Below, piece after piece: positions 35,472 through 45,813 of a stretch of 64,000 nucleotides of DNA (the first letter of the stretch is position 1; every line of letters starts with the position of its first letter). Below the pieces are notes generated by a model. That model did not search any database. It was given only the letters and a program-made list of their open reading frames with translations, and was not told where the DNA came from. A program made the position numbers and the translations under genes. Source of the DNA: Diplolepis rosae (Eukaryota > Arthropoda > Insecta > Hymenoptera > Diplolepididae); assembly GCA_030998225.1 (NCBI GenBank), contig JAPYXD010000701.1:11454501-11518500 (forward strand), read 5' to 3'.

Positions 35472-36192
35472 CACTGTTAGAAAGTTCTTCAATTCCCAAG
35501 CAATTTTAATTGACAGTTTTAACTGAAATTTAAATTTTGGGTAATTTGAATGGAATTAATTTTCATATGACTAAATTTTCCAGTATTCCCGTGTGGAAAA
35601 ATTTCATGGCGCTGTCCAGCGCCAGACCAGACTTTCTGGTTTCCAGTTCTGGCGCTGAATATAAGGCCTGGTCTGGTGCTGGCCAGAACTGTAACGTTTT
35701 TGTACGACCAGCCGCTAATCAGCGGCTGGTCAGCCACTAATTCGTAGTCAGTTGATAAAGTTTTGTTTGAAAAAGCATTTTAATTAAACATTTTTCGATT
35801 TCAATTAAAAATCCTAACCTTTCAAAAAAATTTTCGTTCGCCACATACAAACGTTTTTGTCATGGAATGCAGGCCAGCGCCAGATCTGAGTCAGACCAGA
35901 ACTTCTTAGTCTAGCCGGTCTGGATATTGCCGGACCCGGGCCAGATCAGACAATAGACTGCCATGAAATTTAACCACACGGGTTTGTGCATGAAAAGTGA
36001 AATTAATTTAGTTGATGTATCTGACTGGAAGTTTTTTTCACTCGTGATACTGAAAATTAATGCACGCGTAAATAAAATTTAGGGTACATATGACTGAGTT
36101 TTCAAGTAAAAATACGGGAAATTAAATTATCGTGAGTAGAAAAAACTCCCAATACATGTAAATTAAAATTCAGTCAGATTTTTCTAACAGTG
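35472..36192. mobile_element. CACTGTTAGAAA element, TA-flanked, interrupted
   Basis: It begins CACTGTTAGAAAG and ends TTTTTCTAACAGTG, with TA on each side. It carries the CCCGTGTGG element at 35588-35982 inside it. Confidence 0.65.
35588..35982. mobile_element. GC-rich inverted-repeat element, CCCGTGTGG ends
   Basis: The ends CCCGTGTGGAAAAATTTCAT and, from the other side, CCCGTGTGGTTAAATTTCAT enclose GC-rich DNA dominated by CTGGCGCTGG, CCAGCGCCAG and GGTCTGG palindromes. A second copy is at 57644-57898. Relative to that copy this one carries about 140 extra bases, around 35720-35860. Not coding. Confidence 0.85.
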
Positions 36193-36466
36193 TATGAAGT
36201 ATTGCCAAAAGTATAAGAGCAAGTCTTGGTTGACCCAATGCTTGCATCACGAAATTAGTATTAAATATTCTTTTTAATTAATTAGTTGAGTTTGAAATTT
36301 TTGTCACTGCCTACATTATCGGAGGATCACTAGTCGCGCATCAGATAGGATACGTTGTCGACAGGTGTCCTCGTAGACAATTTCAAACTCTTATATCGCA
36401 AATAATGCAAATAAATTCAATATTTAAAGAATTTGAAAATCTTTCTGTGGAAAAAATGACGCTTTC

Positions 36467-36537
36467 GACTGCGCTGGGATTCGAGCCCAGGTCTTTCGAT
36501 TGCCGGTCGACTGCTCTGACCACTGAGCTACACAGGC
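36467..36537 (-). tRNA. tRNA-like SINE head (pseudo-tRNA)
   Basis: The 71-nt segment is the mirror of 36854-36924. It has the A box (TAGCTCAGTGG), the D-stem GCTC/GAGC, a loop CCGGCAA that would present GGC (alanine), and a perfect 5-bp T-stem CTGGG/CCCAG with B box GGGCTCGAATCCC. Position 33 is C instead of U and the acceptor stem has a mismatch, so it is a SINE promoter, not a working tRNA. Confidence 0.6.
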
Positions 36538-36853
36538 GTCCGACATCTCCTTCTCCACAGGAAGATCTCCTTATATCGCCTAGTGGCTCAGCCTTGCTTT
36601 TCCACAGAAAGATTTTCAAATTCTTTAAATATTGAATTTATTTGCATTATTTGCGATATAAGAGTTTGAAATTGTCTACGAGGACACCTGTCGACAACGT
36701 ATCCTATCTGATGCGCGACTAGTGATCCTCCGATAATGTAGGCAGTGACAAAAATTTCAAACTCAACTAATTAATTTGAAATCATTTACAGCCGCAAGGC
36801 TGAGCCACTAGGCGATATAAGGAGATCTTCCTGTGGAGAAGGAGATGTCGGAC

Positions 36854-36924
36854 GCCTGTGTAGCTCAGTGGTCAGAGCAGTCGACCGGCAATCGAAAGAC
36901 CTGGGCTCGAATCCCAGCGCAGTC
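36854..36924 (+). tRNA. tRNA-like SINE head (pseudo-tRNA)
   Basis: Same sequence features as the minus-strand copy at 36467-36537. The internal A and B boxes would support RNA polymerase III transcription rightwards into the SINE tail. Confidence 0.6.
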
Positions 36925-37119
36925 GAAAGCGTCATTTTTTCCACAGAAAGATTTTCAAATTCTTTAAATATTCTTTTTAATACTTACCAATATTATTTTT
37001 AATACTTTATCCAATATTTCATCCATCTACTTTTTTCTTAAGAGTTTTGACTATTTTTTACATTTTGCTTGAATAATCAGCAATTGAATATGAAAATTCC
37101 ACTCCTATTTGGTGACATA

Positions 37120-37804
37120 CTCTATCCTGCAAAAGTTTAAGTTCACCTGTTGTTTAAGCCATTTTCGAAGCGTCTTAATTTTTATAAAAACAAGCTAAAC
37201 ATATTTTTTCGATGAAGGCATGAATGTTAATAAAATTTGTTATCTGATCATCCAAAATTGAAGGCAAAATATTAATTTTATAAGAATATATTACAAAAAC
37301 GTCAAATTTCGATCTTTTTGGAAAATGATAATAGTTCAGAAAATAATTAACATTTTTAAAAGTTTTTAGTCTCCCTTTAAAGGTAAGTTTTCGTAGTAAT
37401 TTTCTAATTCTTCAAGATATTTTCTGAACTTTTTCCTGGATTTTGCCCTGGGGTCAAACATGATACAAAATAGTCGTAAAATTTTAAAAATATGTAGCTT
37501 TTCATAAGAATTTTTTATATTTCAATGTATATCATATTTTAATAGAATTTATGAAAATATTGATATTTTGTATTTATTTATATAATTTATAGAGTACATT
37601 TTCCAAAAGCATCAAAATTTGATGTTTTTTGTAATATATTCTTATAAGATTAACATTTTGCCTTCAAATTCGGATGACTAGATAAAAAATTTATCAACAT
37701 TCATGGCATTATCGAAAAAAAATGTTTAACTTGTTTTTATAAAAATTAAGACACTTTGATAATGGCTTAAACAATAGGTGAACTTAAACTTTTGTAGAGT
37801 AGTG
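37120..37804. mobile_element. Tc1-like long inverted-repeat element, 685 bp, TA-flanked
   Basis: The ends run GCAAAAGTTTAAGTTCACCT and, from the other side, ACAAAAGTTTAAGTTCACCT. TA lies on both sides. Arms of about 340 bp mirror through the interior (AACATTTTGCCTTCAA words). It matches 51206-51953. No transposase. The CACTACCGGTCAAAAGTTT-like ends are typical of Tc1-like elements. Confidence 0.85.
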
Positions 37805-37806
37805 TA

Positions 37807-39195
37807 TATGGGTCATTCCATATTAGATTGACAGTTGATGTCGCAGATTTGAACGAGTTAATTTTTTTCGGTTCTTTATCAACAATAAATAGACACGTAT
37901 TTTTTTGTTTGGCCAAAAAAATTTTTTTTACAAGTATACAATTTTTTGAATTTTCTAAGAAATGATATTTTCGTCATAGCAAGCGCACTTTCAAGCCTAT
38001 TTATCTTGAAAACAATTGTTCGCAGGAAAATTTTTCCAAATTACGAAAATTAGGGTTTTGACTCTTCTTTACAGAAATTGTTGCACTTTCGCTTAGTGTG
38101 AATATTAGGGTCAAATCAGACCCACTTTGTTTTTTCGTTTACAGAGTTAAAAAAAGTTACTTTTATGACTGTCACTGGAATTAGTTTAATTTTTTCTTAT
38201 ATGAGTTTATTTTCACCCGGGAAACGATTTTATTTATAGGCATAGGCTTGGTACAAAATAGATAAATACACAATTTGTAAGAAAAATTAGAGATGATATG
38301 GCCTAGAATGACAGAGAAGATTACCTCTAATTCGAATAAATAGAAAACGATAAAAAACGCTGCATGCAGGCTAATGTTTGTTGTGAAATCACATCTTTTA
38401 TCAAAATAGACTCTTTTTGTCCTTAAAAAACTGAAATTTGACTTTCGTCATAATGTAACTCAAGGGGAAAAAATATTTTGAAGTTTGCTTTTGACTAATT
38501 TTTATAGGTGTCTATTTAGGCTTAAACCGAATATGTGGCCTTAAAAATATCGGTTTTTGAATTTATACAAAGAAGATGTAAAAGTTTAGTCAAAATTGAA
38601 CTCTTGGCGTTTAAAGAATTGAATTTTTTCTGAAAAATCGTAGAAAAATGTTGTCTTATTTACCTTCATAAGACTTGAATTATACTGAAAATATTTCTAG
38701 CTAGAAAAGAATTTTATTGGGTGATTTATCCAACACGCGATATTAGTATTAACAAATAAAAATTTAAATTAGTAGAAGCCATTTTCCAAGATTACAAGGT
38801 GACTTTTCTTTTATCTTAATTAGTGTAAAATGTTTAATTCTTAAAATAATCCACTTTCAGGAATATTTGGTTTGATCCAGTTTTTATACTGTTTTTATTT
38901 TCAGCACAGACGATTTCTTTTTTGCTTAATTTCACGTAAACTATATAAGATATCGATTGCGCACTTCTAGTATCTTTCGGGGGAACTTTCCTTTATATAT
39001 AACTCAATAGCCGTTGTATATTTAACCAGAGAAAAACTGAAGTTATTACACCTTAAAGTGGAAGATCCATGGTGGCAAAATTTCATAGGATTAGGTAGAA
39101 AAAGTTGCATTCAAAGTAAAATCTTATTTACACGAATTAAACATATTTTTTTCAATATTATTATTTTTAGTTGATTTCAATAAAAATTTACCATT
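37807..39195. other. half-copy of the GGGTCATTCC repeat, then noncoding
   Basis: ATGGGTCATTCCATATTAGA at 37808 matches the end of the 7477-8392 foldback. The matching tail ATAGACACGTATTTTTTTGT follows, but no opposite arm is seen. The rest to 39195 has no recognised feature. Confidence 0.45.
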
Positions 39196-39358
39196 CTCTC
39201 TAAATTTGAATCAGTCAAAATCTACTGATTATCAGTGAAATTTGACTGATTTAAATAGCTAAAAAGAGGTTACTGTAAATCAGTCAAATTTCACTGATTA
39301 TTTCAGTGAAAATTGACTGATTTGACAGTGAAAATTTGACTGATTCAGATTTAGAGAG
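39196..39358. mobile_element. short inverted-repeat element, CTCTCTAAATTTGAATCAG ends
   Basis: CTCTAAATTTGAATCAGTCA is mirrored by TGACTGATTCAGATTTAGAG. The interior repeats TTTGACTGATT. It is a 163-bp relative of 28895-29266. Confidence 0.7.
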
Positions 39359-39559
39359 TTTGTTTATTATAATAAGCGTGATAAGCAATAAAGTTTGATT
39401 TAAATTATAAATGGGAATTCCCTAAACTTTTATAAAAAGACTATTACAGCGTTCTACTATTTCAATGTGAGTTTTCAGTAGATATCCTGTCTAGTTTTAT
39501 CAAAAATATTATTTTTCAGTCTTATCAATAATGACATTTTAAATGTCGATCTATTCCTA

Positions 39560-39930
39560 CATGGAGAAAAATGGATATTTAACTACATGACAAGCATCTC
39601 ATAAGGTAGACATCCCAATTTCGGATAATTTAAGTTTACGAGCTCCAGTTTTTGTGTTATATAAAATTTACTAATAAAGTTAAATAGAAGAGTTTCTATA
39701 AAAAATTCTGAATGTCCCAATCCCCGACCACCTAAATTTTAACCAAACATAATCTTTTAAATTTCGCTTTGAAATAATAAATAAGTAATGACTGTCAAAT
39801 TCAAAAATTCATGTGATCAGGAATTGCGACATCTACCTTATATTCAGCTGTAATATAAAATATATAAAAATAGGATAACATTAATATTTCAGATATTACA
39901 ACCGATTATGTATAAGATACTTGTCGCATA
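39560..39930. mobile_element. CACGGAG-type element, truncated and interrupted
   Basis: It begins CATGGAGAAAAATGGATATT and shares the interior of 32416-32655. It is split by another element (39604-39838), and its right end is replaced by the start of another CACGGAGAAACTTTT element at 39933. Confidence 0.6.
39604..39838. mobile_element. 235-bp element with AGGTAGACATCCCAATT ends, TA-flanked
   Basis: The left end AGGTAGACATCCCAATTTC is mirrored by ATTGCGACATCTACCT. TA lies on both sides. Removing it joins CATCTCA and TATTCAG, as in the uninterrupted relative near 32450. Confidence 0.7.
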
Positions 39931-40189
39931 TACACGGAGAAACTTTTCATAGCAAAATATGTTTTATTTTATAATGATGGTTCTAAAAAATATTAGGAAT
40001 CTGGGGGAAATCGAGGAACACAACAATCTCCTCGTATATTTGATTGTAATATATAGATTTTCATCTGCAATACTTAAGATAATAATTCCATCCTATTTTA
40101 ATATATTAGATATTACAACTGAATAAACTAGTTTACAAAATTAAACAATTTTTCTGTCTAGCACATTTTAATATGACTTTTTCATGTAT

Positions 40190-40945
40190 TTTGGCTCACT
40201 AAACACGAAAGTCATACTCAAAAATTTTTTTATGGAGGCGTTTTCTAGATATTAAGGTTCGAAAATTTTTTTTTCAATTTTCAGAGCTGTTCCGAAGTTT
40301 TTTATATACATTTCCAACTTATTAAAATCGCTGGCATCTGAACTACTTGGCGGATCTCAAAACTTTACAGTAGAAACTTGTAGAAGATTCCGTTTCCTTC
40401 AATTTGAGTTCTTGTTTAGGCAAATCGGGCAATTAGAACTCGATATATACTCAAAAACGTCGGAATAATTCTGAAAATTGAAAAAAAAAATTCGAACTTC
40501 ACTCAGAAAAAATATTTGATTAAATCAAAGAAAATGATTTGTTTGAACGACTTTCTTTGATTCATAGAAATGATTTGTTTAAATGAAATAAAACTTGTTT
40601 GATTCAAACAAAATATCTTTAAACCAAATAAATATTTGTTTGAATAAAATTAATTTTTCTTCAAAACAAAGAAATTAATGCATTGATATATGGTTAAAGA
40701 TATAATTTGTTTGATTTAATGCAGAAATTTATTTGATTCGAACAAATATTTATGTAGTCCAAAGATATTTTCTTTGAATCAAACAAATTTTGTTTCATTT
40801 AAACAAAACATTTCTTTACATCAAACAAAGTGTTTCAAACAAATAATTTTTTTGATTCAATCAAATATTTTTTCTGAGTGTTTGATATCTCGAAAACGAT
40901 TCTAGAAAAAAATTGTTGAGTGTGACTTTCGTGTTTAGTGAACCA
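40190..40945. mobile_element. palindromic element split by a CACTCAG insertion
   Basis: The left arm has TCACTAAACACGAAAGTC and the right arm GACTTTCGTGTTTAGTGA. Arms continue inward (CTGAAAATTGAAAAAAAA against TTTTTTTTCAATTTTCAG). The 381-bp element at 40500-40880 sits in the right arm, and the left arm shows the empty site. Confidence 0.7.
40500..40880. mobile_element. hairpin element, CACTCAGAAAAAA ends, 381 bp
   Basis: It starts CACTCAGAAAAAATATTTGA and ends TTTTTTCTGAGTG, flanked by TT on both sides. It is the longer form of 34357-34640. Arms repeat TTTGATTCAAACAAA and AAGAAATGATTTG. Confidence 0.85.
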
Positions 40946-41054
40946 AAATACTTTAAAAAATCGTACTAAGATGTGGTGAGCTAAACAAATTTTTAATTTT
41001 GAAAACTAGTGATGTATAAGATGATTGTTTTATTGTTGAATATTCATTTTTCTA

Positions 41055-41301
41055 CACTGAGAAAACAGTTTCTTTGAATAAAAGAAACATTTCTTTGATA
41101 TACGGTTAAAGAAAAAATTTATTAAATTAAAGAAAGTTTTGTTAATTCAAAAAAAATTTCTTTGATCCAAAGAAATAGATTTGTTTAGATTAAAGAAAAT
41201 TTTTTTGAATCAACAAAACTTTCTTTAATTCAAAGAAATTTTTTCTTTGACCGTATATAAAATCAATATTTCTTTGATTCAAAGAAACTGTTTTCTGGGT
41301 A
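41055..41301. mobile_element. hairpin element, CACTGAGAAAACAGTTTC ends
   Basis: CACTGAGAAAACAGTTTCTT is mirrored by AAGAAACTGTTTTCTGGGT, with TA flanks. The interior of CTTTGATCCAAAGAAA words is shared with 29889-30085. Confidence 0.75.
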
Positions 41302-41340
41302 TACGTGTTTTGATATAAATTGATATCCATTACTGCATAT

Positions 41341-41395
41341 ACATGAAGAAAAATGGATATTCAACTATGGAACAAATATTATCATATACAGGGTG
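41341..41395. mobile_element. left end of a CACGGAG-type element
   Basis: CATGAAGAAAAATGGATATTC followed by the usual ACTATG...ACAA...TATCATATA of this family, then an abrupt switch to unrelated sequence. The matching right end may be at 44522-44695. Confidence 0.5.
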
Positions 41396-41455
41396 TTTTT
41401 TATCTGGACACACAAAAAATCTCAAGAAATATGCATCATACGAGAAAAATGTTCG

Positions 41456-41661
41456 CACTGAGAAAATAGTTTCTTTGGTATACGGCCAAGGAAAAAATTT
41501 CTTTGAATTAAAGAAAGTTTTGTTAATTCAAAAAAATTTTCTTTGATCCAAAGAAATAGATTCGTTTACATTAAAGAATATTTTTTTGAAATAACAATAC
41601 TTTCTTCAATTCAAAAACATTTTTTCTTTGACCGTAAATCAAAGAAACTGTTTTCAAGGTG
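41456..41661. mobile_element. hairpin element, CACTGAGAAAATAG ends
   Basis: A second nearby copy of the CTTTGAATTAAAGAAAG hairpin family. The right end GAAACTGTTTTCAAGGTG is worn. Confidence 0.6.
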
Positions 41662-41739
41662 CACAATAAAGCTCTTTATTTCCGAAAAGGAACTACAACT
41701 GTCCAAAAATTTACCCTACACTCTACACATGAAATAGTA

Positions 41740-42245
41740 TATTATACAACTAGAGAGAAAAAAGTTCATTTTGTGAGTGTGAATAAGTTTGATCCCCGAG
41801 AAAAATGAAGGTTACAACCAGTTGACTAATATTAATGTTTTCCTCGCGTTGCATACGATTTTTTAAAATTTGGGGTCAGAAAATGGATTTTTTTACTAGT
41901 GGGTAATAAAGTGAATTTTATTTTCCCCTGCGGGAAAAACAATAGCATATTGTGCAACTAGGGAAAAAAAATTGTTTGTGCAAGTGTGAAGTTTGATGCC
42001 TGAGTAAAGCGAGGGCAACAATCACACGAGTAAAATTAATGTTTTTCCCGTGTTACACACGATTCTTTCTCTACTAGGGGGTCAAAAAGTGGATTGTTTA
42101 CCCCGCAGGGGGCAATAAAATGCACTTTAAGACCCGTTAGCAGAAAAATCAATTTTTCACCCCCCAGTAAAAAAAAATCGTGTGCAACACGGGAAAAACA
42201 TTTATTTTTCCCTATTTGCACAATATACTATTGTTTGCCCTACAG
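41740..42245. repeat. dispersed repeat with GCAACTAGGGA and CCCCGCAGG words
   Basis: Repeats phrases of the 15630-16440 block: GTGTGAAGTTTGATGCC, AAAGCGAGGGCAACAATC, GTGCAACACGGGAAAAACAT. Several short inverted segments are present. Not coding. Confidence 0.55.
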
Positions 42246-42812
42246 GGGGCAAAAAATGTACATTTTGACCTGCTGGAAGAAAAAGGTTTTATTGCAGACT
42301 TTTTTTCCACACGGTGTGTATTTCTTGAGATATTTCGATGTCTCAAGATAAAAAACTCTATTTTTAGAATTGTATCTTGACATGTTTCTGCACATGTCCT
42401 TTGTTATATTAACCCACAGTGATATATCTGTGATATTTAATTTGGCATAGGGTCGGTTTAGTTACAAATTGTTTATCATTTTGAGTGTGCATACTCTTTG
42501 AGGTTGTAACTTGACTCCTCATAACAAGTTTTCTCGTATACAGAAAATTCTCAATATTTTCTAAATCAGTTTTCTCTCTGTCTTGTAGCGGAATGGCAGT
42601 CTACCATACTGACTGTCGACTCCGTGATCGAAAAGAGAAAAAAATTTATTTTTTCTTTCCAAATTCAAATTTACCGGTTTTCGACTCACCCTTAACTTCT
42701 CGGGTTCGTGTGTGTATGTGTGTTTTGCTGTGCGTTCTTCATCGAGGGCTCACGATTGGATTTATGACCTGTGTTTTTTATGGAATTAATTGTGGTTGTG
42801 TGCCTTTGAGGT

Positions 42813-43799
42813 CCCGAGTCGAAATTTCGAGGGCCTCATATGAGCCTCTTGGTGATGTTGCACTGAGAAAACTGGAGTGTCAAACTTTGAGTGTCAAAAT
42901 GTAGATAGTCAGTTTGAACTTCTAGATAGTACAACACTTTCTCCGAAATTTTTTCTTTTTGGTCAGGGAGACACTCATTTGATATTCTGCTCAACTGTTA
43001 CCAGAGGGTCAGAATCACTATAAAGAGTGTCGATTGGTGAAATACGCGCCAAAATTGTAAAGTCACGTGAGTTCGCCTATTTTTCCTCCAATATCACCAG
43101 CGTGGACTCTAACCTCATTGCCAGTTTCGCGTCCTTTACGTGTTAAAGTGTTACGAGGGTTATTTTTGCCAACTAATTGTTGAGTACCTATTTCACTTGC
43201 TATAATAACATAATAATTGTGAAAGCTTAAATGTAATAGTTTTGAGGTTAGCCATAGAAGTAGATTATAGTCTGTTTTTCCCTCTTCGATAATCTATTTT
43301 TCTCTCTGCGATGATCAACTTTTCCCTCTAAAGTATTCAAGTTGACCATCTTATTTTCACAATTCACAGGTAATAAGTTACACTATCTAGAAGGCTGTCC
43401 TATAGTTTAACCTCAAATATAGTCTGCTTCACCCTCCAAATGTTTAGGTTGACACTCCAGTTTTCTCAGTGTGAAGCTCATTTGAAACATTTTAAGCCTC
43501 CACAACCTCTTTAAAGCCTATTGATAATCGTTAAGTCATCATTTAACCCTCTTTAGCCTCTGTATTTTATTTTTCAACCTCTTTTAACGCTCAGGAACCT
43601 CTTCGATCGAGAAGAGCAGGAACTTTTCCTGTCGTAATGTATGACCTCCTTTGAACCTCTTGAGCCTAAAGCGGACGTAAGTAAAGTCTGGAGGCTTAAA
43701 AGAGGTTCAAAAATACGAACAAGAACCTCTTTTACCCCTCTTCAGCCTCAAAATTATGTCGCAGAGGCTCAAATGAGGCCTTCGATTTTTCGTCTCGGG
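42813..43799. mobile_element. CCCGAGTCGAAA element (copy X) with an insertion
   Basis: The ends are CCCGAGTCGAAATTTCGAGG and, from the other side, CCCGAGACGAAAAATCGAAG. Sub-ends GCCTCATATGAGCC are themselves palindromic. Without the 611-bp insertion it is about 376 bp and matches copy Y at 43972-44340 in inverted orientation. Open frames here are chance. Confidence 0.8.
42861..43471. mobile_element. 611-bp element, CACTGAGAAAACTGGAGTG ends
   Basis: CACTGAGAAAACTGGAGTGTC is mirrored by GACACTCCAGTTTTCTCAGTG. Both sides carry TG. Copy Y shows the uninterrupted sequence GATGTTGAAGCTC, so the duplication is TG. The interior has TTTTTCCCTCT and AGTTGACCATC words. No transposase is recognised. Confidence 0.88.
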
Positions 43800-43971
43800 G
43801 TGGCGCGTTCCGCAGTTCACATCTTCCACGAATCTGACACGAGAGGACTTCTGTGTGAGGACGATACTTGAAGGTCTATTCGCATGCTCTAATTCTACTT
43901 TTATAAATAAATTTATTATAAGGAAAAAACAAAAAAAAACCAAAAAAAGAAAATAAATATTAAGTTGCATA

Positions 43972-44340
43972 CCCGAGTCGAAAAATCGAAGGCCTCATTT
44001 GAGCCTCTGCGACATAATTTTGAGGCTGAAGAGGGGTAAAACAGGCTCTTGTTCGTATTTTTGAACCTCTTTTAAGCCTCCAGACTTGACTTACGTCCGT
44101 TTTAGGCTCAAGAGGTTCAAAGGAGGCCATACATTACGACGGTGTGAGGCTCTTCTCGATCGAAGAGGTTCCTGAGCGTTAAAGGAGGTTGAAAAATAAA
44201 ATACAAAGGCTAAAGAGGGTTAAATGATGACTTAACGATTATCAATAGGCTTTAAAGAGGTTGTGGAGGCTTAAAATGTTTCAAATGAGCTTCAACATCA
44301 CCAAGAGGCTCATATGAGGCCCTCGAAATTTCGACTCGGG
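43972..44340. mobile_element. CCCGAGTCGAAA element (copy Y), 369 bp, TA-flanked
   Basis: The ends are CCCGAGTCGAAAAATCGAAG and, from the other side, CCCGAGTCGAAATTTCGAGG, flanked by TA (43970-43971 and 44341-44342). It is an inverted, uninterrupted copy of X, separated from it by about 170 bp. Confidence 0.85.
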
Positions 44341-44396
44341 TAAGTTTTGCTTGTTTAGTTTATAATTATTATTTTTAATGCAAATTAAAATTGTTG

Positions 44397-44440
44397 GCAC
44401 TGAAGAGGGCCCCCATTTGTGGCCGAAACGTTTGCCTTTC
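44397..44440 (+). ncRNA. hammerhead-like ribozyme core
   Basis: Nearly identical to 27051-27090: GGCACTGAAGAGGGCC, loop, GGCCGAAACGTTTGCC. It lies about 60 bases before an ACTGACCCCATGCCAAA end, as in the other copy. Confidence 0.3.
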
Positions 44441-44521
44441 TGATGTTTATGTTTTTTACGACATAAACAATTTGTAACTAAACTGACCCCATGCCAAATT
44501 AAATATCACAGATATAAAAAA

Positions 44522-44695
44522 CTCTCTCTGTATATTCGGTTTCAATATCTAGAAATTCAGTTGCAATATTTAAGATATTTATTTCTTCATATTTTCATAT
44601 TTTCATATTTTAGATATTACAACTGAATACCTAAATATTCAAACTTAACATATAAGATGCTAGTCATATAGGTGAATATCTATTTTTCTCCGTGT
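44522..44695. mobile_element. right part of a CACGGAG-type element
   Basis: It shares TTTCAATATCTAGA, ATATTACAACTGAATA and the end GGTGAATATCTATTTTTCTC plus CGTG with 32416-32655. TA follows. No left end is adjacent, so it may be the other half of 41341-41395. Confidence 0.55.
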
Positions 44696-45017
44696 ATTGT
44701 ATATAATTTCTTAAAACAAAAATGATAAAGCGTATCAAAGGATAAGATGCAAAATGATGACAAGTACACGATAACTATTTATAATAAACATACGTTAAAA
44801 ATTACTAAATATTAGTCAAGATGTCACACTTGCCTAAAGAAACTCATTTGAAACTGCGGCTTTTTGTTATTTTACTATCTGATGATTTATAAGTTGGCGT
44901 CAATGTAAAAACAGCTGAGTTTTCTGGCAATCTAGTGTTCTTCATTTTGCGTAGATGTGGCATAAGTGAAATATATGATGCCAGTCAAAAGGTTTAGCTT
45001 CGATAAGGACGTAGGTA

Positions 45018-45305
45018 CACTGTTAAAAATCTTGTTAATTTTAATAGACTTCAATATACAAGTAGTAAATCAAAATTAAATGATTTGTATATTATGAAAA
45101 ATTAATATACATTCATAGTAAATTTAATAAATTTTCAATCAAAATATATTAAAATTAACAAACATTAAAATATATACACATGTGTATTAAAATTCAAATA
45201 AAAGTTTGTATTTTTTAAGATGAAAGTATTTTAAATTTAATATACGTTACTGACAAAAACTCCCATTACATGTAATGTAAGCTTAATACAGAAATTTCTA
45301 ACAGT
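45018..45305. mobile_element. CACTGTTAAAAAT element, TA-flanked, 288 bp
   Basis: It starts CACTGTTAAAAATCTTG and ends GAAATTTCTAACAGT, with TA on both sides. Interior words TAATATACATTCAT are shared with 48352-48726. Confidence 0.75.
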
Positions 45306-45813
45306 TAAATAAATAAAATAAGTATCAAATTGTTTAATAAATCATTCAATTATATATAAATCCTTATCTTACATAGATCCTGTCGGTAATTATTATTATT
45401 CGACTAATTACAGTCACTAAGGTATCCCTGCTCAATCTATTTGGAGATAATAAAAAAAATGTCACATTTGAAAATCACTTTTCTTTTTTTTAGTCAAAAC
45501 AACCAAGGTCTTATAAATTCTGGATAATTGCAAATTGCACTACAAATACTTGATTCAATTTAAATATTTATAGAAACGTTTGGAACGTTTCGAATTAATA
45601 AATATTAAGTATAATTAAAGATTCATGCAGTAAATATATATTGAAAATATAGAACGATAAACAAAATTTGCCACTTTTTATATACAATATACACTCGATC
45701 GAATTTTGATAAATTTTAATTAGTGGCCGACTTTTCATCAATTCAGATTCAGAGAGCACATTTGAGGAAAAGTTAAAAGACATTTAAATGTGTGTTCATA
45801 ATCTGATTAACAG

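Larger units (their letters stand above)
36281..36976. mobile_element. tRNA-derived SINE copies in a head-to-head palindrome
   Basis: A minus-strand copy (about 36281-36598) and a plus-strand arrangement (about 36599-36976) mirror each other. Each contains a tRNA-like head followed by the tail CCACAGAAAGATTTTCAAAT and TCTTTAAATATT. The flanking 160 bp (TTGAGTTTGAAATTTTTGTC to TTATATCGC) is also present as an inverted pair. A tRNA-like head with A and B boxes plus a fixed tail is the SINE layout. Confidence 0.8.
42431..44510. mobile_element. inverted-ended element carrying nested elements
   Basis: GATATTTAATTTGGCATAGG near 42437 is mirrored by CATGCCAAATTAAATATC near 44491, and the flanking CAAATTGTTTATC is mirrored too. 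The enclosed DNA holds the X/Y element pair and a hammerhead-like core. The end sequence equals that of the 26195-27190 insertion. Confidence 0.55.

Noticed and set aside
36383..36635. Frames of 76-78 codons over the SINE
   Set aside because: They run through the tRNA-like head and tail of the SINE, which explains the sequence better.
36467..36924. Two functional tRNA-Ala genes
   Set aside because: C instead of U at position 33, a mismatched acceptor stem, and repeat context with a common tail indicate SINE heads.
43641..43970. Open frames of 76 and 87 codons
   Set aside because: They lie across element X and its flank, on both strands, with repeat-derived peptides.
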